Positions 37,341 to 46,589 of a stretch of 64,000 nucleotides of DNA are shown in pieces. How positions within the stretch are numbered: position 1 is the first letter of the stretch; every line of letters starts with the position of its first letter. Source of the stretch: Formosa haliotis (GTDB lineage Bacteria; Bacteroidota; Bacteroidia; Flavobacteriales; Flavobacteriaceae). A program made the translations under genes and the position numbers. Below the pieces are notes generated by a model. The model saw only the letters and a list, made by a program, of their open reading frames with translations. It made no database searches and was not told the DNA's origin. Where the stretch lies: NCBI RefSeq assembly GCF_001685485.1, contig NZ_BDEL01000001.1, forward strand, positions 1,919,501 to 1,983,500, given 5' to 3'.

Positions 37341-38435
37341 ATGATTGTTCAAGACGTTATAAATCATCTTGAAGATTTTGCACCCTTACAATATGCCGAA
37401 GATTTCGATAATGTTGGTTTACTTGTAGGTGATAAAAATCAGAAATTAACTGGAGTTTTGGTCACTTTAGACACTTTAGAGCCTGTTATAGATGAAGCCA
37501 TTGCAAATAACTGCAATTTAATTGTAAGCTTTCATCCTATAATATTTAAAGGACTTAAATCACTAACAGGGAAAACCTATGTGGAGCGCGTGGTTTTAAA
37601 AGCCATAAAACACAATATTGCAATTTATGCCATTCACACAGCTTTAGACAACCATATTCAAGGTGTAAATGCAATGATTTGCGAACAACTTGGCCTGGTT
37701 AACACGTCGATATTGGTTCCGCAAAAAAACACCATAAAAAAACTTACAACCTATGTTCCTAAAACAGAAGCTGAAGTTTTACGCAAAGCTCTGTTTGCTG
37801 CTGGTGCAGGACATATAGGAAATTATTCAGATTGCAGTTTTAATACCGATGGCGTGGGTACATATAACGGAAATTCGAACGCTAACCCGACCAAAGGTGA
37901 AAAAGGAACACTTCACTACGAAGAGGAAACTCAGATTTCGGTTGTCTTTGAGAAACATTTAGAGTCTAAAATTTTGAAAGCCTTATTCAACACCCATTCT
38001 TATGAAGAAGTAGCTTACGAAATAATTACTCTAGAGAACCAAAACCAAGATATTGGAATTGGAATGGTAGGCGAATTTGAAACCGAAATGAGTGAAGCAG
38101 ATTTTCTATCGTATGTAAAAACTAAAATGAATACAGCCTGTATTCGTCATAGTGCTTTATTACAGAAACCTATAAAAAAGATTGCCGTTTTAGGAGGTTC
38201 AGGAAGTTTCGCTATTCCTAACGCAAAACGGACTGAAGTTGATGCTTTTATAACTTCAGACTTAAAATATCACGACTTTTTTTCGGCAGAAAATAAGCTG
38301 ATTTTGGCCGATATCGGGCATTTTGAAAGCGAACAGTTTACAAAAAACGGTTTAGTAGCACTTCTTACAAAAAAAATTACTAATTTTGCAATCGTTTTAT
38401 CAAAGACTGACACAAACCCTGTTAAGTATTTTTAA
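37341..38435 (+). CDS. Nif3-like dinuclear metal-center protein (NIF3/DUF34 family)
   Basis: A 364-residue member of the long NIF3 class with an inserted domain (about 130-235) between the two halves of the metal fold. Metal ligands are in SFHPIIFKG and IHTALDNHIQG in the N-terminal half, and the second half ends with ADIGHFESEQF. A GTP cyclohydrolase label is often copied onto this family but is not well supported. It is followed 3 bases later by the zinc-ribbon-family gene, and the two-gene pair is conserved across bacteria. Confidence 0.93.
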   Translation: MIVQDVINHLEDFAPLQYAEDFDNVGLLVGDKNQKLTGVLVTLDTLEPVIDEAIANNCNLIVSFHPIIFKGLKSLTGKTYVERVVLKAIKHNIAIYAIHTALDNHIQGVNAMICEQLGLVNTSILVPQKNTIKKLTTYVPKTEAEVLRKALFAAGAGHIGNYSDCSFNTDGVGTYNGNSNANPTKGEKGTLHYEEETQISVVFEKHLESKILKALFNTHSYEEVAYEIITLENQNQDIGIGMVGEFETEMSEADFLSYVKTKMNTACIRHSALLQKPIKKIAVLGGSGSFAIPNAKRTEVDAFITSDLKYHDFFSAENKLILADIGHFESEQFTKNGLVALLTKKITNFAIVLSKTDTNPVKYF

Positions 38436-38438
38436 AGT

Positions 38439-39218
38439 ATGGCAAAAAGTAAAGAAGTAACTGTAGAAGAACGTTTAAGAGCTTTATACGATCTACAACT
38501 TATCGATTCTAGGATTGATGAAATTAGAAACGTTCGCGGAGAACTACCTTTAGAGGTACGTGATTTAGAAGATGAAGTTGCTGGACTACACACAAGACTT
38601 GAGAAATTAGATGCGAGTCTAGAAACTTTAGACGAAGAAATTAAATCTAAAAAGAATTTAATTGAAGAGGCTAAATCTTTAATTAAAAAATACAGTGAGC
38701 AACAAAAAAATGTTAGAAATAACAGAGAATACAACTCACTAACAAAAGAAATTGAATTCCAAGATTTAGAAATTCAATTAGCTGAAAAGCACATTAAAGA
38801 ATTCAAAGTTCAAATTGAACAAAAGAAGGAGGTAATTAATCAAACTAAAGAACGCTCTAAAGAACGTCAAGCGCATTTAAAACACAAAAAAGGTGAATTA
38901 GATGCTATTTTAGCTGAAACTGAAAAAGAAGAGTTGGCTTTAATTAAAAAATCTGACGAGTACAAGACTTTAATTGAAGAGCGATTAGTAACGGCCTATA
39001 CAAGAATTCGTACTAACGTTAAAAATGGTTTAGCTGTTGTTGCTGTAGAAAGAGGCGCTTCTGGAGGATCTTTCTTCACCATTCCACCACAGGTGATTAT
39101 GGAAATTGCATCTCGTAAAAAAATAATTACAGATGAGCACAGTGGAAGAATCTTAGTAGATGAAGCTTTAGCTTTAGAACAAAAAGAAAAAATGGAAAAG
39201 CTTTTCGCAAAGTTTTAA
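38439..39218 (+). CDS. Coiled-coil protein of the C4-type zinc-ribbon family, cysteines lost
   Basis: 259 residues. Residues about 20-180 are a long antiparallel coiled coil (NVRNNREYNSLTKEIEFQD is the family's diagnostic turn). The C-terminal part aligns by pattern to the zinc ribbon: AVVAVERGASGGSFFTIPPQ and ITDEHSGRILVDEAL. In typical members the GASGGS and DEHSG positions are GxCGGC and CPxCG, so here all four zinc ligands are missing. The fold is probably kept without zinc. It is likely cotranscribed with the Nif3-like gene. Confidence 0.88.
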   Translation: MAKSKEVTVEERLRALYDLQLIDSRIDEIRNVRGELPLEVRDLEDEVAGLHTRLEKLDASLETLDEEIKSKKNLIEEAKSLIKKYSEQQKNVRNNREYNSLTKEIEFQDLEIQLAEKHIKEFKVQIEQKKEVINQTKERSKERQAHLKHKKGELDAILAETEKEELALIKKSDEYKTLIEERLVTAYTRIRTNVKNGLAVVAVERGASGGSFFTIPPQVIMEIASRKKIITDEHSGRILVDEALALEQKEKMEKLFAKF

Positions 39219-39237
39219 TCCGTTCCTAATACAAAAT

Positions 39238-39278
39238 CAAAAACCGTTTAAAATTATATTTTAGACGGTTTTTTTATG
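39238..39278 (+). terminator. Rho-independent terminator after the zinc-ribbon-family gene
   Basis: Stem AAAAACCGT-tt-AAAAT / ATTTT-ag-ACGGTTTTT with a T-rich tail, 20 bases past the stop. Confidence 0.85.
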
Positions 39279-39356
39279 CCTTAAGTTTAGCATCAAGTTC
39301 CATAAAGAAATTACTAGCATAAAAAAAGGTAGTATCTCATAAACTGTGTAAGTTTT

Positions 39357-39394
39357 AAAATCTCAGGTTAAATATTAATCTGAGATTTTTTTAT
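39357..39394 (+). terminator. Hairpin terminator inside the IS left end
   Basis: Stem AAAATCTCAG (39357-39366) / CTGAGATTTT (39380-39389) plus a T-run, between the left inverted repeat and the transposase start. It would stop outside transcription from entering the transposase gene. Confidence 0.7.
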
Positions 39395-39420
39395 TCATTA
39401 ATTTTAACTTTTACACACTT

Positions 39421-40617
39421 ATGAAACCAGAAGATTTATTAAACGAAGACTTTTTAAAACAATTCAAGAATGCACCAGAGCTAACATCCTTTTTAGAACA
39501 GTTGCACAAACGTGGTATTGAGAAGTTACTAGAAGGGGAACTAGATGCCCATTTAGACTACGATAAGCACAAAAAAAGCAAAGCAGCCAACCTTCGAAAT
39601 GGTTACACTAAAAAGAAATTAAAATCCGTTTTAGGAGAAACAGAGATTCAAGTTCCTCGAGACCGTGATAGTTCGTTTAATCCTTTAATTGTAAAGAAAA
39701 GAGAAAGTACAACAGAAGGCATCGAAAATATTATTATATCGCTTTATGCCAAAGGCATGAGTAACAGTGATATTGAAGAACAAATACGTGAGCTGTACGA
39801 TTTTAATATTTCTACATCCACTATTTCAAGGATTACAGATAAGATTACAGAAGATGTTATTGCTTGGCGGAACAGGCCTTTGGAGGCCACTTACCTAATT
39901 GTTTGGATGGATGGCATCGTATTTAAAGTTAGGGAAAACTCTAAAGTCATAAACAAGACTATTTATATTGCAGTAGGCCTGAGAACAGATGGCAAAAAGG
40001 AAGTCCTAGGATTATGGTTAGGTAAAAATGAATCTTCAGCCTTTTGGATGAGTGTTTTAACCGATATTAAAGCTCGAGGAACTCAAGATATACTTATCAC
40101 AGCTACCGATAATTTAAATGGATTTACGGATACTATTAAAACTATTTTTCCGAAATCAACGACTCAAATTTGTGTTGTGCATCAAATAAGAAATTCGTGT
40201 CGTTACGTGGTCTGGAAGGACAAAAAGGAATTTACTCGTGACATGAAGCAAATCTATACTGCTCCTACAAAAGAAGCTGCAAAAGCTGCTTTAAATGACT
40301 TCAAAACTAAATGGGATTCTAAATATTCTTACGCCATTAAAAGTTGGGAAAATAATTGGGATGAGCTTACAGTATTCTTTGATTTTCCTATTGAAATAAG
40401 AACCATAATCTACACCACAAATCTTATAGAAAACCTAAATGGAAAGATACGGAAATACACAAAAAACAAACTCTCGTTTCCAACCGATGAAGCAGTTATG
40501 AAATCCGTGTTTTTAGCTTTGAGAGAAAGCACTAAAAAATGGACCATGCCAATCAGAAATTGGGGAGTGATACTAAATCAATTTTTAGCTATATTTGAAA
40601 ACAGGATTAAGTTATAA
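39421..40617 (+). CDS. IS256 family transposase (mutator type)
   Basis: A 398-residue DDE transposase, full length for IS256. The opening [20 protein letters not shown] and [19 protein letters not shown] segments are typical. Catalytic acids lie in [11 protein letters not shown] (D), ITATDNLNG (D) and [15 protein letters not shown] (E). The ATG at 39421 follows the terminator hairpin of the left end. No frameshift or stop is seen, so the element may still be active. Confidence 0.96.
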   Translation: MKPEDLLNEDFLKQFKNAPELTSFLEQLHKRGIEKLLEGELDAHLDYDKHKKSKAANLRNGYTKKKLKSVLGETEIQVPRDRDSSFNPLIVKKRESTTEGIENIIISLYAKGMSNSDIEEQIRELYDFNISTSTISRITDKITEDVIAWRNRPLEATYLIVWMDGIVFKVRENSKVINKTIYIAVGLRTDGKKEVLGLWLGKNESSAFWMSVLTDIKARGTQDILITATDNLNGFTDTIKTIFPKSTTQICVVHQIRNSCRYVVWKDKKEFTRDMKQIYTAPTKEAAKAALNDFKTKWDSKYSYAIKSWENNWDELTVFFDFPIEIRTIIYTTNLIENLNGKIRKYTKNKLSFPTDEAVMKSVFLALRESTKKWTMPIRNWGVILNQFLAIFENRIKL

Positions 40618-40673
40618 ATAACCTAACCCTGAAATTTTGAACTTACACACTTTTTAGGATAGTGTCTAAAAAA

Positions 40674-40706
40674 AAGAGGACACCCATAATAGGCATCCTC
40701 TTTCAT
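40674..40706 (-). terminator. Terminator of the ankyrin gene, cut at its U-tract by the IS
   Basis: On the minus strand, stem AAAGAGGATG / (T)GTCCTCTT around CCTATTATGG is followed by a T8 run (A-run 40668-40675 on the plus strand). The IS256 right end abuts this run. Confidence 0.7.
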
Positions 40707-40736
40707 TAATAAATTAGTTTGTTTGTCTTGGTGTTA

Positions 40737-41132
40737 TTATCTTACTACTACAGCTTCAATAATTTGTTGAGCGTCTTTAGCATTAGTTGCTTTTGCATAA
40801 TCTAAAGCAGTATACCCTTTATTGCATCGAGTTCTTAGATTAGCTCCATTTTCAATTAAAAGTTGAAGAATTTCAACTCTATTATATTTTGCTGCGTACA
40901 TTGCTGGAGTAAGTCCGTTAGATTTTCTATTTACGTTTTCTCCGTTTGCAATCAATTTTTTAACGATTTCAGTATCTCCTTTTGCTATAGAAGTACATAA
41001 TAAATTAACATCAGATTTATACACACTTACCTCAAGTGTATTTGAACTTGAATTAGAAATAAAATTAGAAGCTTGAACGTTTGTTGAAACGGCTCCAAAT
41101 ACGAATGCGATAACTAATAATACATTTTTCAT
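40737..41132 (-). CDS. Exported ankyrin-repeat protein
   Basis: 131 residues with a signal peptide (MKNVLLVIAFVFGAVSTNVQA), then about two and a half ankyrin repeats: GDTEIVKKLIANGENVNRKS, LTPAMYAAKYNRVEILQLLI and GYTALDYAKATNAKDAQQII. It is probably a small periplasmic protein-binding module; partners are unknown. A TAAATTTG -7-like element lies at 41167-41174 on the minus strand. Its terminator now borders an IS256 element. Confidence 0.88.
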   Translation of the reverse strand: MKNVLLVIAFVFGAVSTNVQASNFISNSSSNTLEVSVYKSDVNLLCTSIAKGDTEIVKKLIANGENVNRKSNGLTPAMYAAKYNRVEILQLLIENGANLRTRCNKGYTALDYAKATNAKDAQQIIEAVVVR

Positions 41133-41258
41133 AATACAGTATATTTAAAATAATAGGAATTTTTTACAAATTTAATAATAATTAGACTATTAGAAGCTTA
41201 AATTTTACGAATTACACAAATTTAACATCGATTTAACATTAGATAAAAATGACCTATT

Positions 41259-41369
41259 TCAGACCAAAATATCCCTTAATTGACTACTAAATTTGTAATG
41301 TGTTGAAGGCCTTAATTCTGGCTCAGAATACTGCCTAAAATTTGAATAATAACTTTCGATTTTTCTCAT
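41259..41369 (-). CDS. Possible small ORF of 36 residues
   Basis: ATG at 41369 to TGA at 41259, beginning MRKIESYYSNFRQYSEPE and ending SSQLRDILV. The composition is protein-like (charged and aromatic, not AT-biased filler). There is no clear promoter or ribosome-binding sequence. It lies in the 503-base spacer between the ankyrin gene and gpmI, where I see nothing else but the gpmI promoter. It could be chance. Confidence 0.25.
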   Translation of the reverse strand: MRKIESYYSNFRQYSEPELRPSTHYKFSSQLRDILV

Positions 41370-41607
41370 GATGAATACGTTTTTAAGATTTAATTTTTGA
41401 TTTTGATTGTACCTTAAAGACGATTCTAAAAAAATATGTTACAGTTTTGTAGAAGAAAAATTCACGAATAACTATTTGACTTCAAATTTGTTAATGTTTT
41501 ATTAAAGAAAAATCGATTGAAAAACTGTTTAGATTAAAAATCCTACGAAAAACGCAAAAACCCTTAATTTGTCATTCAAATATTTATCTAAAGCCATTTT
41601 AAACTTT

Positions 41608-41615
41608 TATCTTTA
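41608..41615 (+). promoter_or_regulatory. Possible -7 element (TATCTTTA) for gpmI
   Basis: One mismatch to TAnnTTTG, 20 bases upstream of the gpmI ATG. Confidence 0.35.
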
Positions 41616-41635
41616 CATTCAAAATAAAATCTATT

Positions 41636-43155
41636 ATGAATAAAAAAGTCATCTTAATGATACTAGATGGTTGGGGGAAATCTCCAGACCCAAAAGTATC
41701 GGCTATAGACAATGCCAACACACCTTTTATCGATTCTTTATATACCAAGTACCCAAGTGCGCAATTACGCACAGATGGTGAAAATGTTGGTTTACCAGAA
41801 GGACAGATGGGAAACAGTGAAGTTGGACATATGAATTTAGGTGCCGGACGTATTGTTTATCAGGATTTAGTTAAAATCAATTTAGCTGTAAAAGATAAAA
41901 CTTTAGGTCAGGAAAAGGTACTAGCAGATGCATTTCAATATGCGAAAGACAACAATAAACCCGTTCATTTTTAGGATTATTAAGTTCTGGAGGTGTACAC
42001 TCGCATATTAAACATTTATACGGATTGTTAGACGCTGCAGATGAAGCTGGACTTAAAGATGTTTTTGTTCATGGGTTTACAGATGGTCGTGACGTAGATC
42101 CGCATTCTGGATTAGGTTTTGTTAACGAATTAGAAGCCCATATAAAAGATACTCCAGCCAAAATAGGATCTATTGTTGGTCGTTATTACGCGATGGATAG
42201 AGATAAGCGTTGGGAGCGTGTTAAACTTGCTTACGATGGTATTGTTAATGGTGAAGGAGAACGTACCACTAATGTTGCCGAAGCAATTTCTAAAAACTAC
42301 GAGAACAAAATTACAGACGAGTTTATAAAACCAATTGTACATTGCGACGAAAACGGAACGCCTCTTGCACAAGTGAAAGAAGGAGATGTTGTTATCTTTT
42401 TTAACTTCAGAACCGATAGAGGTCGTGAATTAACAGAGGCTTTATCGCAAACAGATTTTCACGAACAAAACATGCATAAATTAGACTTGTATTATGTTAC
42501 AATGACTAATTATGATGAGAATTTTAACAACATAAAAGTTATCTTTAATAAAGATAACCTTACAGATACTTTAGGGGAAGTTCTATCTAAAGCCAACAAG
42601 AAACAAATTAGAATTGCGGAAACAGAAAAGTATCCACACGTTACATTTTTCTTTTCTGGCGGACAAGAAGAACCGTTTGAAGGCGAATCTCGTATCTTGA
42701 AAAACTCTCCAAAAGTAGCGACTTACGATTTACAACCAGAAATGAGTGCTCACGAACTAAAAGATGCACTTATTCCAGAATTAAAGAAAGGTGACGTAGA
42801 TTTTGTTTGCCTAAACTTTGCTAATGGCGATATGGTTGGTCATACAGGAGTTATGGAAGCCGCCATTAAAGCTTGTGAAGCTGTAGATGATTGCGTAGAA
42901 CAAGTTGTTACGACAGCCCTAGAAAGCGGTTATACTACCCTTTTAATTGCCGATCACGGAAATTGCGAAACCATGATAAATCCAGATGGTTCTCCAAATA
43001 CAGCACACACAACAAATCCGGTACCTTTAATTTTAATTGATAACGAATTAAAGCAAATCAAGGATGGCGTTTTAGGAGATATGGCACCAACCATTTTAAA
43101 ATTAATCGGTGTTCCGCAACCAGAAGCAATGACAAGACATTCGTTAATTGACTAA
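41636..43155 (+). pseudogene. gpmI: 2,3-bisphosphoglycerate-independent phosphoglycerate mutase, frameshifted (one T missing)
   Basis: Two frames make one enzyme. 41636-41974 encodes the start (VILMILDGWGKSPD..., with MGNSEVGHMNLGAGR holding the catalytic serine). From about 41974 the other frame gives LGLLSSGGVHSH, GFTDGRDVDPHSG and the C-terminal metal site IADHGNCETM. The break is in a run of five T at 41968-41972; six would restore CAT-TTT-TTA-GGA. The enzyme interconverts 3- and 2-phosphoglycerate with two Mn2+. Because the rest is perfectly conserved, a sequence error is the likeliest cause; a recent mutation or -1 ribosomal slippage on T-TTT-TAG are alternatives. Confidence 0.93.
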
Positions 43156-43173
43156 AAACACAAGATCTACTTA

Positions 43174-43590
43174 ATGATTTTTCAAGATAAACTAATTATT
43201 GCTATAGACTTTGACGGAACCATTGTGGAGGATGCCTACCCTAGAGTGGGGAAACCTAAAACATTTGCTTTTGAAACTTTAAAAAGGCTTCAAAAAGATG
43301 GTCACCGTCTTATTCTTTGGACATACAGATGTGGCCAACCATTACAGGATGCTGTCGATTTCTGTAAAGAGAACGGCATTATTTTTTATGCCGTGAATAG
43401 TAGTTTTCCTGAAGAACAGTATGACGAATCAAAAAGCAGAAAAATCAACGCCGATATTTTTATCGATGATAGAAATGTTGGCGGATTTTTAGGATGGGGA
43501 GAGATATACCAACTGCTATCCGATCCTAAATTTGATCCGAGTGGTATAGAAAAAAAGAGAGGATTTTTCTCCTCTCTTTTTAAAAAATAA
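43174..43590 (+). CDS. BT0820-type HAD-superfamily hydrolase
   Basis: A 138-residue minimal HAD protein without a cap domain. The nucleophile motif is IAIDFDGTIV near residues 9-18; the second motif region LILWTYRCG and the acidic motif IFIDDRNVGG follow. Members of this Bacteroidota family (type BT0820) are probable small phosphatases with undefined substrate. It follows gpmI by 18 bases. Its last codons (KKRGFFSSLFKK) are spelled by a perfect 12-bp terminator hairpin. Confidence 0.85.
   Translation: MIFQDKLIIAIDFDGTIVEDAYPRVGKPKTFAFETLKRLQKDGHRLILWTYRCGQPLQDAVDFCKENGIIFYAVNSSFPEEQYDESKSRKINADIFIDDRNVGGFLGWGEIYQLLSDPKFDPSGIEKKRGFFSSLFKK
43552..43584 (+). terminator. Terminator embedded in the end of the HAD coding sequence
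   Basis: Perfect 12-bp stem AAAAAGAGAGGA (43552-43563) / TCCTCTCTTTTT (43570-43581) with a 6-base loop, entirely inside the reading frame that ends at 43590. A- and T-runs on both sides let it serve the converging CoA-transferase gene as well. Confidence 0.8.
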
Positions 43591-43595
43591 TAGTT

Positions 43596-44870
43596 TTAAT
43601 TACCACGGATTAAGTTAAAATAATCTCGATCTATCGATTCGCGATGATCTGGGTGTGCAATGCCAACCAATGCTTTTACACGCTGATCGATTGTTTTTCC
43701 GTATAAATCGGCTACACCATATTCGGTTACAACATATTGTACATGTGATCGTGTTGTTACTACTCCAGCTCCAGAATTTAATGCGGGTACAATTCTACTA
43801 ACTCCTTTTTTAGTTACAGATGGTAATGCTATTATAGCTTTTCCGCCTTCGCTTAAAGAAGCACCTCTAACAAAATCCATTTGTCCGCCTACACCTGAAT
43901 ACAAGGTAGAGCCAATAGAATCTGCACAAACCTGCCCCGTTAAATCTATTTCAATAGCCGAATTAATGGCCACCATTTTAGGATTTTGCTTAATAATAGC
44001 AGCATCGTTAGTATAATCGGAAGTTCGTAATTCTATATAAGGATTATCGTTTACATAATCGTATAATTTTTGAGTTCCCATTAGAAAAGTAGCTAAAGCA
44101 CGACCAGGGTTTATGGTCTTATAATTCCCATTAATAACATCCTTCAAAATTAAATCGATAACGCCATCAGAAAACATTTCGGTATGTAAGCCCAAATCTT
44201 TGTGATTGCCTAACAAAGCTAACACCGCCTCTGGAATAGTACCAATTCCCATTTGCAGTGTACTTTTATCTTCAATCATGTTAGCGATATACGCCCCTAT
44301 TTTTTGTTCAACTTCTGTAGGTGCAGGAATATTATGCGCTGGTAATGGCTCGTCGCATTCCACAAAGGCATCAATTTCAGAAATATGCATAATGCCATCA
44401 CCAAAAGTACGTGGCATTTGTTTATTAACCTGTGCTATTACATAATCTGCATTATCTATAGCTGCTAAGGTGGCTTCAACCGAAACTCCTAAAGAGCAAT
44501 ACCCATGTGCATCTGGAACAGATACATGAATTAAAGCCACGTTTAAATCGACTATATTTCGTTTAAATAATAAAGGTAATTCACTTAAAAAAACAGGGGT
44601 ATACGATCCGTTTCCTGCTTTAATAGTATGCCTTACATTACTCCCAATAAAAAAAGAATTTACATGAAAACTCTCGTGAAATTTTGGATTAGCATACGGA
44701 GCTTCCCCATGAATAATGATATGGCAAACCTCTACATTTTTTAGCTCTTCATGCCGCTCGGTCATCGCATTTAATAATAGCTGGGGTACCGCCGCACCTG
44801 CATGAACATATACTCTATCGTTAGACTTTATAATTTTTACCGCCTCTGCTGCGTTTACAGGCTTATACAT
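43596..44870 (-). CDS. Acetyl-CoA hydrolase/transferase family protein
   Basis: A 424-residue class I CoA-transferase-fold protein (Cat1/4-hydroxybutyrate CoA-transferase group). The CoA-binding signature GVGGQMDFVRGA is present, as is the glutamate segment VVTEYGVADLYG. It moves CoA between acetyl-CoA and a short acid such as succinate, propionate or butyrate, or hydrolyses the thioester. Which substrate is used cannot be read. It is monocistronic and converges on the HAD gene. Confidence 0.92.
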   Translation of the reverse strand: MYKPVNAAEAVKIIKSNDRVYVHAGAAVPQLLLNAMTERHEELKNVEVCHIIIHGEAPYANPKFHESFHVNSFFIGSNVRHTIKAGNGSYTPVFLSELPLLFKRNIVDLNVALIHVSVPDAHGYCSLGVSVEATLAAIDNADYVIAQVNKQMPRTFGDGIMHISEIDAFVECDEPLPAHNIPAPTEVEQKIGAYIANMIEDKSTLQMGIGTIPEAVLALLGNHKDLGLHTEMFSDGVIDLILKDVINGNYKTINPGRALATFLMGTQKLYDYVNDNPYIELRTSDYTNDAAIIKQNPKMVAINSAIEIDLTGQVCADSIGSTLYSGVGGQMDFVRGASLSEGGKAIIALPSVTKKGVSRIVPALNSGAGVVTTRSHVQYVVTEYGVADLYGKTIDQRVKALVGIAHPDHRESIDRDYFNLIRGN

Positions 44871-44966
44871 ACATCTTAATTTTGCTACAAATTACAACAA
44901 TTTTTAAGGCAAAAAAACTGTCAAAAGTCATAGTCCATTTAAACAAATTAACTTGGTATTTTTAAG

Positions 44967-44974
44967 TATCTTTG
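44967..44974 (+). promoter_or_regulatory. Probable -7 element (TATCTTTG) for map
   Basis: Match to TAnnTTTG, 17 bases before the ATG at 44992; an argument against the longer frame starting at 44953. Confidence 0.5.
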
Positions 44975-44991
44975 CAGCATATTTTATAGTC

Positions 44992-45810
44992 ATGATTATA
45001 GTAAAAACACGAGAAGAAATAGAATTAATGCGCGAAAGTGCCTTAATCGTATCTAAAACTTTAGGTGAATTAGCAAAAGCCGTAAAACCTGGAATATCTA
45101 CATTAGAACTTGATAAAATTGCAGAAACATGTATCCGTGATCACGGTGCCATACCTGGTTTTTTAGGCCTTTATGATTTCCCGAATACGCTTTGTATGAG
45201 TCCGAATGCACAAGTTGTACATGGTATACCAAACAAAGAACCGTTAAAAGAAGGCGATATTATTTCTATTGATTGTGGGGCATTAAAAAATGACTTTTAT
45301 GGCGATCATGCTTACACCTTTGCTGTTGGTGAGATTGCTCCAGAAACTCAAAAATTACTAGACGTTACTAGAGCATCAATTTACGTTGGATTACGCGAAC
45401 TTAAAGTAGGTAAACGTGTAGGTGATGTAGGTTTTGCAATTCAAAACTATTGCGAATCTCACGGTTATGGTGTTGTTCGTGAATTAGTGGGACATGGATT
45501 AGGACGAAAAATGCATGAAGATCCTGAAATGCCTAACTACGGAAGACGTGGTCGTGGTAAGAAATTTGTTGAAGGTATGGTAGTAGCTATTGAACCTATG
45601 ATTAATTTAGGAACCCAGCGCATTAAACAACATCGCGATGGTTGGACCATTACAACCCAAGACAATAAACCGAGTGCTCATTTTGAACATGATGTCGCTA
45701 TCGTTGACGGAAAAGCTGAATTACTTTCCACTTTTGCTTATGTCCACGATGCCTTAGGTATAAAAACCAACGAAGAAGATGAGTTTAGACAAACGGCGTT
45801 TGTACTTTAA
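44992..45810 (+). CDS. map: Type I methionine aminopeptidase
   Basis: 272 residues from ATG 44992. A longer frame from 44953 would begin upstream of the promoter element and adds an unlikely hydrophobic leader. It removes the initiator methionine using two metal ions. Ligands are in SIDCGALKNDFYGDHA (two Asp), ELVGHGLGRKMHE (His), VVAIEPMI (Glu) and FEHDVAIV (Glu). Its TAA overlaps the ATG of the methyltransferase gene by one base. Confidence 0.96.
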   Translation: MIIVKTREEIELMRESALIVSKTLGELAKAVKPGISTLELDKIAETCIRDHGAIPGFLGLYDFPNTLCMSPNAQVVHGIPNKEPLKEGDIISIDCGALKNDFYGDHAYTFAVGEIAPETQKLLDVTRASIYVGLRELKVGKRVGDVGFAIQNYCESHGYGVVRELVGHGLGRKMHEDPEMPNYGRRGRGKKFVEGMVVAIEPMINLGTQRIKQHRDGWTITTQDNKPSAHFEHDVAIVDGKAELLSTFAYVHDALGIKTNEEDEFRQTAFVL

Positions 45811-46574
45811 TGAAATCACTTTTTAAATTCGTTTTAAATACCATTCCCAGACCATTACTTATTCGTTTGAGTTATGTGGTACGCCCTATTATGGCCGCAG
45901 CCCTTAAAGGTGACACCTTTACAGATCCTATAGATGGCAAAAGCTTTAAATCTTTTTTACCTTACGGATATGGCACCCAACGCAATAATGTATTATCGCC
46001 TTCTACCTTATCTTTAGAGCGCCATAGATTATTATGGTTATATCTTAAACAGGAAACGGACTTTTTCACCGCGCATAAAAAAGTTTTACACTTTGCTCCC
46101 GAGCAGGCATTTTACAAACGTTTTAGAGCTTTAAAGAATTTAGATTATACCACTACCGACTTATTATCGCCATTGGCTGATGTTAAAGCAGACATCTGCA
46201 ATTTACCATTTAAAGATAATAGTTTCGATGTTATTTTATGTAATCACGTTTTAGAACATATTCCAGACGACACCAAGGCAATGCAAGAATTATATCGGAT
46301 TTTAAAGCCTGAAGGCATGGGAATTCTACAAATTCCACAAGATTTATCTAGAGCTACGACGTTTGAGGATGATTCTATAACAGATCAAAAAGAACGCGCT
46401 AGAATATTCGGACAATATGATCATGTTCGTGTATATGGCTTAGATTATTTTGATAAACTGAGAACTATAGGTTTTAAAGTAGATCCAGTAAATTATACCG
46501 CTACACTATCGGATACTGAAATCACGAAGTATTGCCTAGCTAAAGGCGAAATCATACCTGTGGTTTACAAATAA
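45810..46574 (+). CDS. Class I SAM-dependent methyltransferase
   Basis: A 254-residue protein whose central part is a Methyltransf_11 domain: motif I KVLHFAPEQAF is atypical (no GxG), but NLPFKDNSFDVILCNHVLEHIPDD is a clear motif IV/V region. The N-terminal 80 residues (RNNVLSPSTLSLERHRLLWLY) are conserved in Bacteroidota homologues. The substrate is unknown. It is translationally coupled to map and precedes the DUF423 gene by 15 bases, so the three are probably one operon. Confidence 0.85.
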   Translation: MKSLFKFVLNTIPRPLLIRLSYVVRPIMAAALKGDTFTDPIDGKSFKSFLPYGYGTQRNNVLSPSTLSLERHRLLWLYLKQETDFFTAHKKVLHFAPEQAFYKRFRALKNLDYTTTDLLSPLADVKADICNLPFKDNSFDVILCNHVLEHIPDDTKAMQELYRILKPEGMGILQIPQDLSRATTFEDDSITDQKERARIFGQYDHVRVYGLDYFDKLRTIGFKVDPVNYTATLSDTEITKYCLAKGEIIPVVYK

Positions 46575-46589
46575 AAACAACTAGAATAT

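Larger units (their letters stand above)
39329..40668 (+). mobile_element. IS256-family insertion sequence, apparently intact
   Basis: About 1340 bases with imperfect terminal inverted repeats. The left end has TATCTCATAAACTGTGTAAG and the right end, reversed, has TATCCTAAAAAGTGTGTAAG; both continue with TT-AAAAT-TCAGG. The flanks carry AAAAAAAG at 39321-39328 and 40669-40676, an 8-bp candidate target duplication of the size usual for IS256; the A-run makes the exact edge uncertain. It holds one full-length transposase gene. Confidence 0.85.
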
